Assembly: GCA_016880375.1 (NCBI GenBank)
Contig: JAEHDO010000255.1
Location: 1 to 8,725 of the forward strand
Length of the DNA stretch: 8,725 nucleotides
From: Betaproteobacteria bacterium
GTDB lineage: Bacteria > Pseudomonadota > Gammaproteobacteria > Burkholderiales > Rhodocyclaceae
Direction of reading: 5' to 3'
Shown here piece after piece: positions 7,057 through 8,725 of the stretch (position 1 is its first letter; every line of letters begins with the position of its first letter). The position numbers and the translations under genes were made by a program. Under the pieces are notes generated by a model. The model saw only the letters and a list, made by a program, of their open reading frames with translations. It searched no databases and had not been told where the DNA came from.

Positions 7057-7736
7057 ATACGTCCGCCATCCCGCCCCAGGCCACGCCGGCGACCTCGCTG
7101 GTGAAGACGCTCGGCATCGTGTCCGCCGTCTGCGGCCTGATCATCGTCGGCGCCTACCAGGGCACCTACGACGCTGCCGCGGCGAACCGCCGGCTGGCGC
7201 TGGAACGCACGGTCTTCAAGGTGGTTCCGGCGGCAAAATCGATGGTCGAATGGCAGGCCACCCCGCAGGGCATTCGTCCGGCCGGCGGCGAGCCGGCGCC
7301 AGGTGCGGTAAAGTTCTACGCCGCCTACGATGCCCAGGGGGCACTGGCCGGGATCGCCGTCGAGGGTGCGGCGAAGGGCTACGCCGACACGGTGCGCATC
7401 CTCTTCGGCTATTCCCCCGACTGCCAATGCGTCACCGGCTTTGGCCTCGTGGCGTCGAAGGAAACGCCTGGCATCGGCGACAAGATCGTCACTAACCACG
7501 AATTTCTTGCCAACTTCGATGCGCTCGATGTCAAGCTGAATGCCGAGCTTTCGGCACTGGCCAATCAAGTGAAGGTGGTCAAGCATGGCACCAAGTCGCA
7601 AGCCTGGGAAATCGACGCCATTGCCGGCGCGACGGTGACCTCGCGCGCCGTCGGCAAGGCCATCAACGACAGCGCCCAGCAGTTGCTGCCGAAGCTGGTG
7701 CCCGAGACGGAAAAACTCAGGAAGAAGGAATCATGA
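7053..7736 (+). CDS. rnfG: RnfG, periplasm-facing FMN-binding subunit of the Rnf complex
   Basis: Single-span membrane subunit of the NqrC/RnfG FMN-binding family that carries a covalently bound FMN in the electron path across the membrane. The 227 residues show one N-terminal membrane helix (about 16-38) followed by a soluble domain. The family motif KETPGIGDK is near residue 136. The flavin-attachment motif is DAIAGATVTS, with Thr194 the likely FMN-phosphate carrier; attachment needs an ApbE flavin transferase, not seen in this window. The residue before GAT is Ala rather than the more usual Ser or Thr. Two cysteines, C124 and C126 (CQC), lie just before the KETPG motif. The length is normal for the family. 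ATG overlaps the rnfD stop and the stop overlaps the rnfE start (ATGA both times). The ribosome binding site is weak, so expression probably relies on coupling. Confidence 0.96.
   Translation: MNTSAIPPQATPATSLVKTLGIVSAVCGLIIVGAYQGTYDAAAANRRLALERTVFKVVPAAKSMVEWQATPQGIRPAGGEPAPGAVKFYAAYDAQGALAGIAVEGAAKGYADTVRILFGYSPDCQCVTGFGLVASKETPGIGDKIVTNHEFLANFDALDVKLNAELSALANQVKVVKHGTKSQAWEIDAIAGATVTSRAVGKAINDSAQQLLPKLVPETEKLRKKES
7719..7730 (+). promoter_or_regulatory. Ribosome binding site of rnfE
   Basis: AGGAAGAAGGAA lies in the last codons of rnfG, with its AGGA cores 10 and 4 bases before the ATG at 7733. It is the longest purine-rich tract before any rnf start in this window and supports the start that overlaps the rnfG stop. 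Confidence 0.6.
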
Positions 7737-8380
7737 GCGATCTCTCCCAGACGCGAACCTTTGACGAATTCATGGAGGGCATCTGGCGCCAGAATCCGGT
7801 ATTCGTCATGGTGCTCGGCATGTGCCCGACGCTGGCGGTGACGGTCTCGGCCATGAACGCCCTGTCGATGGGGCTCGCCACCGCCTTCGTGCTGGTGTGC
7901 TCCTGCGGCCTGGTCTCCCTGATGCGCAATATTGTGCCGAAGGAGGTGCGCATCGCCACCTACATCGTCATCATCGCCACCTTCGTCACCGTGGTCGATT
8001 ACGCCATCCAAGCGGTCAGCCTGGCGGTCTACGACGCGCTCGGCGCCTTCATCCAGTTGATCGTGGTGAACTGCATCATCCTCGGACGCGCCGAAGCGCA
8101 TGCCTCGAAGCATCCGCCGGCAACTGCCATGGTGAACGCGCTCGGCATGAGCCTCGGCTTCGTCATCGGCCTGCTGGCCCTGGGCACGGTGCGGGAAGTC
8201 CTCGGTGCCGGCACGCTGTTCGGCGTTTCGCTGTTCGGCGCGAACTTCCAGCCCTGGGTGGTGATGGTGCTGCCGCCGGGCGGCTTCATCGTGCTCGGTG
8301 CCTGGCTGCTGCTGTTCTCGACGCTGAAGCAGCGCAAGGAAGTGCGTCTGGCGGAGCAGGGGGGCGGCCATGGCGCCTGA
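7733..8380 (+). CDS. rnfE: RnfE, integral membrane subunit of the Rnf complex
   Basis: Hydrophobic inner-membrane subunit of the RnfE/NqrD family; together with RnfA it forms the membrane core that holds an intramembrane iron-sulfur cluster. The 215 residues contain about six membrane helices between residues 22 and 202. Two conserved cysteines are present: C31 in [10 protein letters not shown] and C114 in [12 protein letters not shown]. They match the cluster ligands expected from the family and pair with equivalent cysteines in RnfA. The conserved block [14 protein letters not shown] is near residue 153. The length fits the family (about 195-235). The start overlaps the rnfG stop by 4 bases. 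Its 3' end overlaps rnfA by 11 bases. Confidence 0.97.
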   Translation: MSDLSQTRTFDEFMEGIWRQNPVFVMVLGMCPTLAVTVSAMNALSMGLATAFVLVCSCGLVSLMRNIVPKEVRIATYIVIIATFVTVVDYAIQAVSLAVYDALGAFIQLIVVNCIILGRAEAHASKHPPATAMVNALGMSLGFVIGLLALGTVREVLGAGTLFGVSLFGANFQPWVVMVLPPGGFIVLGAWLLLFSTLKQRKEVRLAEQGGGHGA

Positions 8381-8725
8381 ATCACTCGGCCAGATCTTCC
8401 TCGCCGCGGTGCTGGCCAACAACTTCGTGCTGGCGATGTTCCTTGGCCTGTGCCCCTTCCTCGGCGTCTCGGCACGGCTCGACACCGCCTTCCCGATGGG
8501 CCTCGCCACCACTTTTGTCATGCTGGTGGCCTCGCTCTGCGCCTTCGGTCTGAACCTGCTGCTGACGCTGTTCCAGCTGGAGTTCCTGCGGCTCATTTCC
8601 TACATCGTGGTGATCGCCTCGGCGGTGCAACTGGTGGAAATGTTTCTCAAAAAAACCAGCCCGGCGCTGTTCCGCGCGCTGGGCATCTACCTGCCGCTGA
8701 TCACCACCAACTGCGCGGTGCTCGG
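8370..8725 (+). CDS. rnfA: RnfA, integral membrane subunit of the Rnf complex, 3' partial
   Basis: Inner-membrane subunit of the RnfA/NqrE family, partner of RnfE in the ion-translocating membrane core. 118 complete codons are visible before the right edge; the full family length is about 190 residues. The frame begins at ATG 8370 ([19 protein letters not shown]), inside the end of rnfE, with an AGGGGGG tract starting 12 bases upstream. Family hallmarks are [10 protein letters not shown] with C28, the [20 protein letters not shown] block, and ITTNCAVLG with C115. C28 and C115 match the intramembrane cluster ligands that complement C31 and C114 of RnfE. About three membrane helices are visible (8-28, 38-60, 66-90). 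RnfA and RnfE are homologous but inverted relatives, which explains the shared MCP/LCP and NC motifs. By gene order rnfB should follow. Confidence 0.96.
   Translation, partial: MAPESLGQIFLAAVLANNFVLAMFLGLCPFLGVSARLDTAFPMGLATTFVMLVASLCAFGLNLLLTLFQLEFLRLISYIVVIASAVQLVEMFLKKTSPALFRALGIYLPLITTNCAVL

Noticed and set aside
8648..8654. Run of seven A in rnfA as a frameshift or slippage site
   Set aside because: The frame reads CTC AAA AAA ACC, coding for the conserved Lys-Lys-Thr of RnfA, and the conserved sequence continues in the same frame beyond it.

Overview
The window is an almost gap-free, plus-strand, high-GC (about two thirds G+C by eye) anaerobic electron-transfer operon. It holds the 3' part of a very large, single-chain 2-oxoacid:ferredoxin oxidoreductase (PFOR/NifJ-like, 1521 codons visible, N-terminus outside the window), followed directly by an Rnf complex in the order rnfC-rnfD-rnfG-rnfE-rnfA, with rnfA cut by the right edge. 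rnfB would be expected just downstream. Strong GC-ending codon preference and the type of Rnf proteins suggest a proteobacterium, most plausibly a betaproteobacterium of the Rhodocyclales kind with an anaerobic or facultative lifestyle. This taxonomic guess is inference from sequence style only.

Layout: 1-4566 is the oxidoreductase (domain I end, domain II, a repeat-bearing linker, gamma-type domain, a two-cluster ferredoxin-type domain, the thiamine-diphosphate domain, then an Ala/Pro-rich linker and a fused C-terminal one-cluster ferredoxin). After only 7 bases comes rnfC (4574-5917). rnfD starts with GTG inside the rnfC stop (GTGA), rnfG and rnfE each start with ATG inside the preceding stop (ATGA), and rnfA starts 11 bases before the end of rnfE. 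No terminator, promoter, tRNA, rRNA, CRISPR or mobile-element gene was seen. No non-coding stretch exceeds a few bases, so the promoter must lie upstream of position 1.

How it works together: the oxidoreductase would oxidatively decarboxylate a 2-oxoacid and pass electrons along its chain of [4Fe-4S] clusters, possibly out through its own fused ferredoxin. Rnf is a membrane ferredoxin:NAD+ oxidoreductase coupled to Na+ or H+ movement. Co-transcription suggests that reduced ferredoxin made from a 2-oxoacid is fed to Rnf (making NADH and an ion gradient), or that both enzymes supply low-potential electrons to another reductase. The sequence does not decide the direction.

The most notable points are these: the residue expected to be the pyruvate-binding Arg appears as Asp; there are two large family-unusual insertions and a fused ferredoxin in the oxidoreductase; a palindromic, off-codon-usage linker is read in frame; and RnfD has Ser where the flavin-carrying Thr is normally found.
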